From: Alphaproteobacteria bacterium
Lineage (GTDB): Bacteria; Pseudomonadota; Alphaproteobacteria; Sphingomonadales; Kordiimonadaceae
Length of the DNA stretch: 36,218 nt
Reading direction: 5' to 3'
Assembly: GCA_021774695.1 (NCBI GenBank)
Contig: JAJFIU010000035.1
Span: 1-36,218, forward strand
Shown here: positions 25,281 to 33,384 of the stretch, piece after piece
Layout of the letters: each line of letters opens with the position of its first letter
How positions within the stretch are numbered: position 1 is the first letter of the stretch
The notes under the pieces: generated by a model
Database searches by the model: none
What the model was told of the DNA's origin: nothing
What the model saw: only the letters and a program-made list of their open reading frames with translations
Program-made: the position numbers and the translations under genes

Positions 25281-25763
25281 TTATTCGCTCGATTCAGCCT
25301 TCGGTTTTTTCTGGTATTCTTCGAAGTCACCAAGACTGCAGCTGCCCCAGGATCTGCCAAAGCTATCAAGAATGGTAATGATTTCAGCGCGGCATAACGA
25401 CCCAAAAGAGTTGCTGTAGGCATAGCGCTCCTCGCGCATCAAGCCCCGACATTCACGCGGCAACTTATTCATATACCCTTTGCGTCCGATCGATTCGAAA
25501 AAAATGGTGCTGTCATCAAGAATGATAGACTGGCGCAAGCTCCGCATCGGTACGCAGTGCTTAACCTTACCGGTCGCCTCATATTCTTCCATGATACGTT
25601 TGCGTCGTTTTTCACCGCGCAAAGCAAGTCTACCTTTCGGCTTCGTCTCTTCGGCTTGTTGTTTTTCAGCAGAATCCTTTTGCGCGTCCTCTTGGGCAAC
25701 AGCTGTCGGCAGCGCAAATGTCATCGCTAACAAAAATACAGATATAAATCTTATGTGGTTCAC
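25281..25763 (-). CDS. Secreted DUF6491-like protein
   Basis: The start is a GTG at 25763 with GGGA 8 bases upstream, giving 160 residues. A signal peptide (NHIRFISVFLLAMTFALPTAVAQ) is followed by a charged stretch (about 25-60). The core domain then has the pattern HCVPMRSLRQSIILDDSTIFF, LPRECRGLMREERYAY, SLCRAEIITILD and WGSCSLGDFEEY, with four cysteines that probably form disulfides. This matches what I recall of DUF6491, a small periplasmic family of unknown function found in alphaproteobacteria. The 146 bases separating it from the convergent globin gene show no obvious terminator. Confidence 0.7.
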   Translation of the reverse strand: MNHIRFISVFLLAMTFALPTAVAQEDAQKDSAEKQQAEETKPKGRLALRGEKRRKRIMEEYEATGKVKHCVPMRSLRQSIILDDSTIFFESIGRKGYMNKLPRECRGLMREERYAYSNSFGSLCRAEIITILDSFGRSWGSCSLGDFEEYQKKPKAESSE

Positions 25764-25875
25764 GTTAATTCCCGTGTTGAAAGTCTATACTGCACCATTT
25801 AACGCAAATTTTATGAACGAAAGCTGAACACTATTGTTAACGCTCAACTTGGCATAACCCTCAAATCCAATGGCA

Positions 25876-26382
25876 CTAAAGCGCCTCAATTTCCTTTTGC
25901 ATCAAAGCCCGCAAGTAAGCACCCAGGTTGGCCAGCGCAATTTGTTCTTTTTTCCCCACTTTAGTGAGCGTGTCATCAAACGCCAGGCCGTGCACCTGTG
26001 CGATCTGAAGCAGATAAGCAACAAAAGCGTCTGCCCGCGCTCTGATCAACCATAGAAAAACGCCGTGAGGCAAACCCTGCTCGTCGCATCCGCTTCGAAA
26101 CGTTTGAACCAGATGGGGCAGCAAATTATCGCCAATACTGCGCAGGCCAATGCAAAAAGCCTCAAAAGGAGGTATCGGATCGCCGCTCTCATCGCCGCTA
26201 TCTTGTTGGCAGGAAGCAACCCGCTCTAGTTCGCGCACCATCACATCAAGTTCGCTGTCCAGCTTTTGGGCCAGTTCATCGCTTACTTTTTGCTCAGACG
26301 GAGACAAAATAGAGCGTCCAGACGTTTCCATGCCTTGCAAACTGGCACTGATAAAATCAACAATCGTCGCCTGTTCTGGCAT
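25876..26382 (-). CDS. Uncharacterised cytoplasmic protein
   Basis: I do not recognise this 168-residue protein. AGGAG stands 5 bases before the ATG, supporting the start. There is no signal peptide or membrane segment. It appears mostly helical: an N-terminal part with SPSEQKVSDELAQKLDSEL, a Cys-containing acidic loop (CQQDSGDESGDP), then FEAFCIGLRSIGDNLLPHLVQTF and LFLWL-type helices, and a last helix ALANLGAYLRALMQKEIEAL. Codon use resembles the neighbours. It lies between a DUF6491 gene on the same strand (112 bases downstream) and a divergent DUF1295 gene. Confidence 0.6.
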   Translation of the reverse strand: MPEQATIVDFISASLQGMETSGRSILSPSEQKVSDELAQKLDSELDVMVRELERVASCQQDSGDESGDPIPPFEAFCIGLRSIGDNLLPHLVQTFRSGCDEQGLPHGVFLWLIRARADAFVAYLLQIAQVHGLAFDDTLTKVGKKEQIALANLGAYLRALMQKEIEAL

Positions 26383-26511
26383 CTAAACTCCTATTTTTCC
26401 GATAATATCTATACAGTTAGATATGGTTTGCGCCAAGTTTTCAGTCCAATCGCAGATTATTTGCGTAAACTGGTTTAGAATTATCAAATCAACAACCATG
26501 AGACTGAACCT

Positions 26512-27279
26512 ATGCTTGACCTATACCTTTCCGCCGCAACCGTTCTCGGTATCGTCCTCGTTGCCCTCTGGCTAATTAGCATTTTGATCGGAAGAGTAAG
26601 TTTCATCGATGCCTTTTGGGGCGTTGGTTTCGTTGTTGTGGCCTGGGTCGCAGCCTCTAATTTGGCCGAAATTGGACCCATGCAAATGGTTGTCTTGGCC
26701 ATGGTTTCCCTTTGGGGCTTGCGCTTGGGCCTTTATCTACTGCGGCGGTTTTTGCACGATGGTGAAGACAACCGCTATGTACGGATGACCAAAGGTAAGG
26801 AAGGCCTGTCTCGTCATTTCTTCACGCTTTGGTTTGTGTTTGGTCTTCAGGGTGTGTTGATGTTGATGATCAGTGCGCCTTTGATTTCCGTCATGGCACA
26901 GCCTGCGACGCAGCTGGATATATTCGTATTCGCGGGCATCGGCCTTTGGGCCGTGGGGGCATTCTTTGAATGGATGGGGGATCTGCAGCTATCAAAGTTC
27001 AAGGCTGATCCCGCCAGCCAAGGCAAAGTGCTGGATAGCGGCCTATGGGCATGGACACGCCACCCCAACTATTTCGGCGATACCTGTGTGTGGTGGGGTA
27101 TTTGGCTGGTCGGCCACGACCTAACGGTACTATTTGCGCCGGCCTTAATGACATTCCTCTTGATGAAATGGTCAGGGGTGCCATTGCTGGAAAAAGGCCT
27201 CAAAAAACGCCGGCCTGGGTACGAAGATTATATCAAGCGCACCAGTAGTTTTTTCCCGCGTCCACCAAAAGCAACCTAA
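26512..27279 (+). CDS. DUF1295 / steroid 5-alpha-reductase-like membrane protein
   Basis: The 255-residue protein has about six membrane segments, beginning with LDLYLSAATVLGIVLVALWL. The diagnostic C-terminal motif is LDSGLWAWTRHPNYFGDTCVWWG (about residues 174-195), where the RHPNYFGD block is the shared signature of DUF1295, 5-alpha-reductase and isoprenylcysteine-methyltransferase-like proteins. The block LLRRFLHDGEDNRY, then a later GYEDYIKRTSSFFP ending, complete the family pattern. Bacterial members are probably membrane oxidoreductases or methyltransferases acting on lipids, but few have been tested. The ribosome site is weak. A perfect 17-bp hairpin follows 9 bases after the stop. 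Confidence 0.85.
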   Translation: MLDLYLSAATVLGIVLVALWLISILIGRVSFIDAFWGVGFVVVAWVAASNLAEIGPMQMVVLAMVSLWGLRLGLYLLRRFLHDGEDNRYVRMTKGKEGLSRHFFTLWFVFGLQGVLMLMISAPLISVMAQPATQLDIFVFAGIGLWAVGAFFEWMGDLQLSKFKADPASQGKVLDSGLWAWTRHPNYFGDTCVWWGIWLVGHDLTVLFAPALMTFLLMKWSGVPLLEKGLKKRRPGYEDYIKRTSSFFPRPPKAT

Positions 27280-27288
27280 TTGAAAACA

Positions 27289-27327
27289 GAATTGCCTGCT
27301 GGTTCAAGCCGAACCAGCAGGCAATTC
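27289..27327. terminator. Perfect 17-bp hairpin between convergent genes, probable bidirectional terminator
   Basis: GAATTGCCTGCTGGTTC (27289-27305) and GAACCAGCAGGCAATTC (27311-27327) are exact complements with a 5-base AAGCC loop. It lies between the DUF1295 stop and the end of the convergent M1 peptidase gene. On the minus strand it is followed by TGTTTTC; the plus-strand tail (AAATAGTTTC) is poor in T. Release is therefore more likely for the peptidase transcript. Confidence 0.65.
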
Positions 27328-27368
27328 AAATAGTTTCAACGCACACTAGGCAGAAAAAAGCTGCCTCG

Positions 27369-29729
27369 TTACTCAGGTTGCTCGTACGTAGTGCCCTCAC
27401 CTGCCTTTTGCATCAGGCTCTTCGCTTGCTTGTTCTTAAAGAGTTCAAGGCGGGTGCGCACAGGTTTGCGCGGCCAATGGTTGTTTTCTAGATCAGCATC
27501 CGCCGTTTCCCGGTGTGGATCAAGCGTGATCGATTTGATTTCCTTATCACTGGTCACCAATTTGATCACATTGTTGGGGTTGCGGCGCCAAAGCTGGGCC
27601 GGCCAACGACGTGTCTCGCTGGTGCCGTCAGCATAGTCAATCTGCACGATCACCGGCATCACAAGGCCGCCTTTGTTAGAAAACTCCAGAAAATAGAAAT
27701 TCTCTTTGGTCTCAAGCAATTCCTTTTCCCAATCAGCCAGCCCTTCCACATATTTAGCAAAGCTACTGCGGTCAGCATCGGTCACAGCGTAACCATCGTT
27801 TCTATTGTAGAAGTCCTGCAGTTCGGGGCGCTCTAATATGCGGCGACGGTTGTCAGCGTGGCGCTGCTGCACCATGGTTTTACCCAGCTCTTCGTCGCGT
27901 TCGCGCTTGTAGGCCATCTCCGCATCGGGATCTTTGGTGTTGACCGTGCCCCAGGTTACCCGGTCGAGCGAGATGTCAACATGGTCGGTTGAATAAAACC
28001 AGCCGCGCCAGAACCAATCCAAATCGTACCCAGACGCATCCTCCATGGTGCGGAAGAAATCAGACGGATAAGGCCGCTTGAACATCCAACGCTGGGCATA
28101 CTCCTTGAACGCATGGTCAAATGCTTCGCGGCCCATGACAGTTTCTCGCAGAATATTAAAGGCAACCGATGGTTTTCTGTAGGCATTTTGGCCAAACTGG
28201 ATAAGCGACTGCGGATCAGTCATCACCGGCATCTGGTTTTTGCTGGTCATGAAAGGAACAATAGTTTCCGGCGAACCAATATTGCCCGGCCAGCCTTCTT
28301 CCCATTCGCGGTGCGCAAGCCCCTGAAGGAAGGTGTTGAAGCCTTCATCCATCCAAAACCAGTCACTTTCGGGCGTATTTACGATCATGGGGAAATAGTT
28401 ATGCCCCACTTCATGAATGATCACGCCGATGAGACCGTATTTGATGCGACGGCTATAGGTGCGTTCGCCGGTTTTCTTGTCTTCGGTTGGGCGCGGCGGA
28501 TTGAAACTGATCATCGGGTATTCCATCCCGCTGGTCGCCGAGTTAACCGACTGCGCAACTGGGTAGGGGTAAGGGAAAGTATATTTGGAATAAACCTCCA
28601 GTGTATGCACCACCGCTTCGGTGGAGTATTTGTCCCACAGCGGCATGCCTTCTTCCGGGTAGAAAGACATAGCCATAATAGTGCGGCCATCGCTTTCCTG
28701 TTTGTAGCCCATGGCATCCCAGACAAACTTTCGCGAGGTGGCGAAGGCAAAATCACGGACATTTTCAGCTTTGAAATTCCAGGTGGATTTTGTCTGTGAT
28801 TGCTCGGCTTGACTGGCGAGCGCTTCATCGCGAGTAACGATCATCACCGGGCGGTCAGCAGTGCGCGCTTCGGCTAAACGGTCGCGTTGTTCGCGCGTCA
28901 GTACCTTTTTGGCATTTTGGAGTTCACCAGTTGCGGCGATGATATGATCATCCGGCACGGTGATTTCCACGTCGTAAGTGCCGAACTCGGTCTGAAATTC
29001 ACCGAGCCCGTAAAAGGTGCGATTATTCCAGGCTTTGGCGTCGGTGTAGCCAGCAACCCGCGGGTACCACTGGCCCAGATTATATATCTTGTTGCCGTCT
29101 TTTTCAAAATGGTGCCATCCGGATCGTTTGATCGGAATTTTTTTAGATTCGATGATGTTGTAGGACCAGGCAATACCGAAAGCGATAGTGCCACCCGATT
29201 TTAGCACCTTCGGTAGGTCTATCCGCATCATAGTGCCGACGATAGCATGGGGTAGCGGGTCGCCATTTTTGTCGGTCACCGCAGAAATTTTGAAGCCACC
29301 GTCGAATTCCTGGCGGTATTTTTCGTGGCGCAGCGCCGAAAACGACATGCGGGTGGTGGAATTGGTAGGTTGGGTCAGGTGATCATCAGAGTGTTTGGCA
29401 AATCGGTTTTGGTCCAGCCGCACCCATATATAATCAAGCGCATGGGGGGAATTATTTTTGTATGTGATCGTCTCGGAACCCGTGATCGACTGATTGTCGT
29501 CGTTCAGTTCAACCTTAATCTTATAATCGGTTTGCTGTTGCCAGTATCCGGGGCCTGGCTTGCCGGACGCAATGCGCTGATCATTGGGGGTTGCTAGCGC
29601 CTCGTTTAGTTGGCGAAATTTATCTTCATGATGTGGCTGCTTGGACTGCTTCACCTGTGCTGCCGCTGCGCCGGTTATCAGCAACGCTGCCGCGGCAATG
29701 GTTGCGATAATTTTGAACTGATTGAACAT
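27369..29729 (-). CDS. Secreted M1-family zinc aminopeptidase
   Basis: The 786-residue protein has a signal peptide (hydrophobic to GAAAAQ). An N-terminal beta domain is followed by the exopeptidase motif GMEYP at residues 401-405 (the GAMEN equivalent). The zinc site HEVGH is at 439-443 and the third ligand Glu462 comes 18 residues later in MDEGFNTFLQ, the exact M1 spacing. A tyrosine-containing C-terminal catalytic stretch and a long C-terminal tail follow. M1 enzymes remove N-terminal residues from peptides; this one should act in the periplasm or outside the cell. AGGGGAT precedes the ATG by about 6 bases. It is a single-gene unit ending at the convergent hairpin 27289-27327. Confidence 0.92.
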   Translation of the reverse strand: MFNQFKIIATIAAAALLITGAAAAQVKQSKQPHHEDKFRQLNEALATPNDQRIASGKPGPGYWQQQTDYKIKVELNDDNQSITGSETITYKNNSPHALDYIWVRLDQNRFAKHSDDHLTQPTNSTTRMSFSALRHEKYRQEFDGGFKISAVTDKNGDPLPHAIVGTMMRIDLPKVLKSGGTIAFGIAWSYNIIESKKIPIKRSGWHHFEKDGNKIYNLGQWYPRVAGYTDAKAWNNRTFYGLGEFQTEFGTYDVEITVPDDHIIAATGELQNAKKVLTREQRDRLAEARTADRPVMIVTRDEALASQAEQSQTKSTWNFKAENVRDFAFATSRKFVWDAMGYKQESDGRTIMAMSFYPEEGMPLWDKYSTEAVVHTLEVYSKYTFPYPYPVAQSVNSATSGMEYPMISFNPPRPTEDKKTGERTYSRRIKYGLIGVIIHEVGHNYFPMIVNTPESDWFWMDEGFNTFLQGLAHREWEEGWPGNIGSPETIVPFMTSKNQMPVMTDPQSLIQFGQNAYRKPSVAFNILRETVMGREAFDHAFKEYAQRWMFKRPYPSDFFRTMEDASGYDLDWFWRGWFYSTDHVDISLDRVTWGTVNTKDPDAEMAYKRERDEELGKTMVQQRHADNRRRILERPELQDFYNRNDGYAVTDADRSSFAKYVEGLADWEKELLETKENFYFLEFSNKGGLVMPVIVQIDYADGTSETRRWPAQLWRRNPNNVIKLVTSDKEIKSITLDPHRETADADLENNHWPRKPVRTRLELFKNKQAKSLMQKAGEGTTYEQPE

Positions 29730-30208
29730 ATGACGATCCCCTTTATGCGTGCCACCCCGGCACTTCCTGCGACGATGTTCTTGTGCCCAATATTGGAGCC
29801 CAGTAAATAAAATTACCTAATGCAACTTCGCAAGCGCCGCCACGATAACCGGTGCCGAATTGTTTGGCAATCATCGACAAAAATTTAGCCAGAATGACTA
29901 TTTAACGGTTAATTTTCTGTCAAAACCAGCAGTTTCACCTGTTGATATATAACTTTAGTTTTAATAGTTTTTAATATTGATTATTAGTCGCAAATACGAC
30001 ATATTCATTTTGTAACCAGCGGTTAGCTATCGGAGCACCGTTTTTACGTTACCCGTACCGGTCTGACAGCGGGACGGTTTCAGGTTATCTGTTGGCCCAG
30101 GCTCCTGACATTCTTCTGACCTCACCTGAAGGTCAAAAGAAAAAGGCCGCCCGGGTGATCAACACAGATCAACCGGGCGGCCTTCTAATTCTCTGAGTTT
30201 TAAAATTA
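29730..30208. other. Intergenic region between M1 peptidase and pntB
   Basis: No gene is supported in these 479 bases. The pntB terminator occupies 30135-30184. The block around 29940-30010 is strikingly AT-rich compared with its surroundings and contains TATATAACTTTAGTTTTAAT (29945-29964), and probably includes the promoter of the peptidase gene. A short inverted repeat GTCG/CGAC lies near 29987-30000. I found no tRNA, no repeat family and no conserved small RNA that I know. Confidence 0.5.
30135..30184 (-). terminator. Strong intrinsic terminator of the pnt operon
   Basis: AAGGCCGCCCGG (30143-30154) pairs perfectly with CCGGGCGGCCTT (30173-30184), and within it TGATC (30156-30160) pairs with GATCA (30167-30171). 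On the minus strand the stem is followed by TTTTTCTTTTG. It begins 25 bases after the pntB stop codon. Confidence 0.9.
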
Positions 30209-31630
30209 CTAATTCAGCGACTTATTGATCTCTTCAACCATTTTCTTGGCATCGGAAAACAGCATCATCGTGTTGTCGCGGAAAAACAGTTCGTTATCCA
30301 CACCGGCGTAGCCACTGCTCATCGAACGTTTGATGAATAAAACCGTAGCAGCTTTTTCAACATCCAAAATCGGCATGCCGTATATGGCGCTTGTTTTATC
30401 GGTTTTGGCGGCCGGGTTGGTGACATCGTTAGCACCAATCACAAAGGCAACATCTGCGCCTGCGAACTCACTGTTGATGTCTTCAAGCTCGAACACTTCG
30501 TCGTACGGCACTGATGCTTCGGCCAGCAGCACATTCATATGCCCCGGCATCCGGCCTGCGACTGGGTGAATGGCATAGGCCACATCAACACCCTCTGCCT
30601 TAAGAATATCGCCCATTTCCTTCAGGGCGTGCTGCGCCTGCGCCACCGCCATGCCGTAACCAGGCACGATGATCACTTTGCCTGCATTTTTCATAATGAA
30701 GGCGGCATCTTCGGCAGAGCCCTGTTTTACAGGCCGGGTTTCCGCGCCCAGCGGACCAGCAGCAGCCGAATCCTCGCCGCCGAAACCACCAAGGATAACC
30801 GAGATGAAACCCCGGTTCATGGCTTTACACATGATGTAGGACAGGATCGCACCCGACGAGCCCACCAGCGCGCCAGTAACAATAAGAGCGGTGTTTTGCA
30901 GCGTGAAGCCAATGCCAGCCGCCGCCCAGCCAGAATAGCTGTTAAGCATGGACACCACCACCGGCATATCAGCGCCGCCAATGGGAATGATCAGCAAGAA
31001 ACCAATGATAAAACTCAGAGCTGTCACAATCCAGAAAATGCTCATGCCACCAACCATTGCGCTTTGGTCCACTGCGAACCACGCAATACCACCAACAATG
31101 CCAGCGGCAAGAACAAGGTTAATCAGGTGACGTGCAGGCAGCATAATCGGCGCGCCAGACATGGTGCCGTTCAGCTTGGCAAAGGCAATAACCGAGCCCG
31201 AAAAGGTAATCGCGCCGATGGCGATACCCAGCGACATCTCGATTTTGGAGGCCATAAACATCTGGCCCATTGCGTCGGCGATACCAAAGGCACCGGGGTT
31301 CAAGAAGGCACTACCCGCAACCAACACGGCTGCCAGACCCACAAGGCTGTGGAATGCCGCCACAAGCTGCGGCATATCGGTCATGGCAATACGGCGCGCG
31401 GTGATGAAACCAATGGCGCCGCCAACAACAACCGCGCCGATTATCCAGTCGTAGCTAACGATATCCGGGTTCAATACGGTGGTGATAACCGCGATAGCCA
31501 TGCCCAGCATACCGAACATGTTACCAGTGCGGCTGCTTTCAGGGCTTGAAAGCCCGCGCAGGCTCATAATGAAGAAAACAGCAGCTACCATATAGGCGAC
31601 AGCCGTCATATCGACGAAAAACTGATCCAT
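30209..31630 (-). CDS. pntB: NAD(P) transhydrogenase subunit beta
   Basis: The 473-residue protein begins with eight or nine membrane segments (to about residue 270) that form the proton channel half. The NADP-binding domain III follows, with VIIVPGYGMAVAQAQ, YAIHPVAGRMPGHMNVLLAEA, VIGANDVTNPAA and GYAGVDNELFF, all typical of PntB. The enzyme couples hydride transfer from NADH to NADP with proton entry and is a main NADPH source. GGGAG lies 9 bases before the ATG. It is the last gene of pntA1-pntA2-pntB, 12 bases after pntA2, with a strong terminator behind it. Confidence 0.97.
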   Translation of the reverse strand: MDQFFVDMTAVAYMVAAVFFIMSLRGLSSPESSRTGNMFGMLGMAIAVITTVLNPDIVSYDWIIGAVVVGGAIGFITARRIAMTDMPQLVAAFHSLVGLAAVLVAGSAFLNPGAFGIADAMGQMFMASKIEMSLGIAIGAITFSGSVIAFAKLNGTMSGAPIMLPARHLINLVLAAGIVGGIAWFAVDQSAMVGGMSIFWIVTALSFIIGFLLIIPIGGADMPVVVSMLNSYSGWAAAGIGFTLQNTALIVTGALVGSSGAILSYIMCKAMNRGFISVILGGFGGEDSAAAGPLGAETRPVKQGSAEDAAFIMKNAGKVIIVPGYGMAVAQAQHALKEMGDILKAEGVDVAYAIHPVAGRMPGHMNVLLAEASVPYDEVFELEDINSEFAGADVAFVIGANDVTNPAAKTDKTSAIYGMPILDVEKAATVLFIKRSMSSGYAGVDNELFFRDNTMMLFSDAKKMVEEINKSLN

Positions 31631-31642
31631 TGTCGGTGCTCC

Positions 31643-31939
31643 CTATTTCTTTTTCTTATACATGGCGAGCATACGTGCCGTGACGGCAAACCCCCCAAAT
31701 ATATTAATCGACGCCAGGCCAATAGCGATGGCACCGAGTATTTTGGAAATACTCGCACCTTCTGGGCCAACCGCGATGACAGCGCCTACAATAATCACAC
31801 TGGAAATGGCGTTTGTTACGCTCATCAGCGGTGTGTGCAGCGCCGGGGTTACCGACCAGACCACATAATATCCGACGAAAATCGCCATGATAAAAATGCT
31901 AAACTGCTGGACGAATGGACTAATCACTAATTCGGTCAT
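31643..31939 (-). CDS. pntA2: NAD(P) transhydrogenase subunit alpha, part 2 (membrane segments)
   Basis: This small protein of 98 residues has three hydrophobic segments, with the family-typical HTPLMSVTNAISSVIIVGA in the middle and a lysine-rich end (MYKKKK). It is the membrane portion that in E. coli is fused to the end of PntA. GGAGG lies just before the ATG, and the start overlaps the pntA1 stop by 4 bases (ATGA), so translation is coupled. The split form is usual in Rhodospirillum-like alphaproteobacteria. Confidence 0.95.
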   Translation of the reverse strand: MTELVISPFVQQFSIFIMAIFVGYYVVWSVTPALHTPLMSVTNAISSVIIVGAVIAVGPEGASISKILGAIAIGLASINIFGGFAVTARMLAMYKKKK

Positions 31940-33069
31940 TTGTCGCCTCCTGTCAGGCGTGGATGGATGATTGCACCGTCCCTGGTGACAAGGCTCTCGG
32001 TAACAATCTCGTCTTCAAAATCTATCACAAGCGCGCCTTCATTGACGTGCGGCGTGATGAAATGCATCAAGTTCCGCGCATAAAGCGCCGATGCGTCCGC
32101 CGCCAACCGCGACGGTACGTTCCGGTGGCCCAAGATGGTAACACCGTCAACGTCAACCACTTCGCCGGCTTTCGAGAGCGCGCAGTTACCGCCCATTTCA
32201 ACCGCCAGATCAACGATCACGCTGCCGGGCTTCATTGACCTAACCATTTCTTCGGTGATCAACACCGGCGCTGGACGCCCGGGAATAAGCGCCGTGGTGA
32301 TGGCAATATCCTGTTTTGCCAGTGTTTCGGCGATCAGCTTGGCTTGCTTTGCTTTATATTCGTCGCTCATTTCCTTGGCATACCCGCCCGAGGTTTCGGC
32401 ATCGGCGGTTTCTTCGTCTTCCACCATCACGAACTTGCCGCCCAGACTTTCAACCTGTTCCTTGGTGGAGGGGCGAACATCGGTTGCGCTGACAACAGCA
32501 CCCAGCCGCTTAGCCGTTGCGATTGCCTGCAAGCCGGCAACGCCGACACCCATAACCAAAACCTTGGCTGGAGCAACGGTGCCCGCTGCTGTCATCATCA
32601 TCGGGAACGCACGACCGTATGCCTCTGCGGCATCAATCACCGCCTTGTAGCCTGCCAAATTACTTTGGCTGGACAGCACGTCCATGGACTGAGCCCGGGT
32701 TATCCGCGGCACAAACTCCATCGCCACTGCCATCAGGCCAGCGTCTGCGTATGCCTGCAAGCGGTCTCCATCAACATAAGGGTTTAAGGTTGCCAGCTGT
32801 AACGCACCTTTTTTGGCCTTCGCCGCGTCATCGCCTTCCAGACCTTGCACTGAAAAAATCACGTCGGCGTCACCGACTGTAGCTGCCAGATCGGCAGTGA
32901 TCGTCGCGCCGGCCGCTTCGAACGCGGCATCTGTAATAGAAGCCGCAACACCAGCTCCCGCTTCAATACAAACGTCAAATCCAAGACCGACTAGCTTTTT
33001 CACTGTATCGGGTGATGCTGCTACGCGCTTTTCCGCTTCGCGCCTTTCCCGTATAACTCCTAGTTTCAT
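31936..33069 (-). CDS. pntA1: NAD(P) transhydrogenase subunit alpha, part 1 (NAD-binding)
   Basis: The ATG at 33069 (377 residues, MKLGVIRERREAEKRVA) has GGAG 7 bases upstream; the upstream in-frame extension to 33150 has no family similarity. This is soluble domain I, related to alanine dehydrogenase: the N-terminal VAASPDTVKKL, mid-domain SQSNLAGYKAVIDAA, the NAD-binding loop VLVMGVGVAGLQAIATAKRLG, VSATDVRP, and a mobile-loop region ending in VDVDGVTILGHRNVPSRLA. It binds NAD(H) and passes hydride to the PntB NADP domain. It is first in the pnt operon. The 315-base divergent region upstream has a perfect inverted repeat at 33133-33159. Confidence 0.95.
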   Translation of the reverse strand: MKLGVIRERREAEKRVAASPDTVKKLVGLGFDVCIEAGAGVAASITDAAFEAAGATITADLAATVGDADVIFSVQGLEGDDAAKAKKGALQLATLNPYVDGDRLQAYADAGLMAVAMEFVPRITRAQSMDVLSSQSNLAGYKAVIDAAEAYGRAFPMMMTAAGTVAPAKVLVMGVGVAGLQAIATAKRLGAVVSATDVRPSTKEQVESLGGKFVMVEDEETADAETSGGYAKEMSDEYKAKQAKLIAETLAKQDIAITTALIPGRPAPVLITEEMVRSMKPGSVIVDLAVEMGGNCALSKAGEVVDVDGVTILGHRNVPSRLAADASALYARNLMHFITPHVNEGALVIDFEDEIVTESLVTRDGAIIHPRLTGGDK

Positions 33070-33384
33070 GAACATTCTCCGTGAAACTGTTATTGTAAAT
33101 CGAATAACGTCAGACTGTTTTGAGCACCAAACGCAAACAGCCAATAACACGCTGTTTGCAACATTGCTCCCAAAGGTCGCCTTCGCTGTGATCGAAAAGG
33201 TAACGAAAATGACGCCCGGCGCAAGTTTCTTTCTTTCAATCCTGAAAAATGATGGTTTTCGATGATAAAAATAGGAACAATTTTATCTTTACCATTTTGT
33301 TAACCGGTGTCCTGAAATGATACAGCCTACGTCCTAAAAGCGGGCGGAATATTAACGAATAGGCAACAGGCGCAAACAAAAGTC
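33070..33384. other. Divergent intergenic region between pntA1 and the sigma-54 response regulator gene
   Basis: This gap of 315 bases contains no supported gene. It holds the pntA1 ribosome site (GGAG at about 33077-33080), a 27-base inverted repeat (33133-33159) and AT-rich stretches around 33250-33300 that may include promoters. Clear -35/-10 or -24/-12 boxes were not identified by eye. Confidence 0.5.
33133..33159. promoter_or_regulatory. Perfect inverted repeat upstream of pntA1, candidate operator
   Basis: GCAAACAG (33133-33140) and CTGTTTGC (33152-33159) are exact complements with an 11-base spacer, so arm centres are 19 bases apart, close to two helical turns. It lies 64 bases before the pntA1 start codon. 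The dyad and spacing fit a dimeric repressor or activator, none of which is identified. Confidence 0.4.

Noticed and set aside
28113-28799. 228-codon plus-strand frame inside the M1 peptidase gene
   Set aside because: It covers the complement of the zinc-site region of a well-supported enzyme and shows no protein family pattern.
30539-31549. 336-codon open frame on the plus strand
   Set aside because: It lies opposite pntB, whose motifs are unmistakable. The predicted protein is very rich in His, Asn, Arg and Thr and looks like an antisense shadow.
33070-33150. Upstream extension of pntA1 to 33150
   Set aside because: The added residues are unlike any transhydrogenase N-terminus, and a good ribosome site precedes the ATG at 33069.
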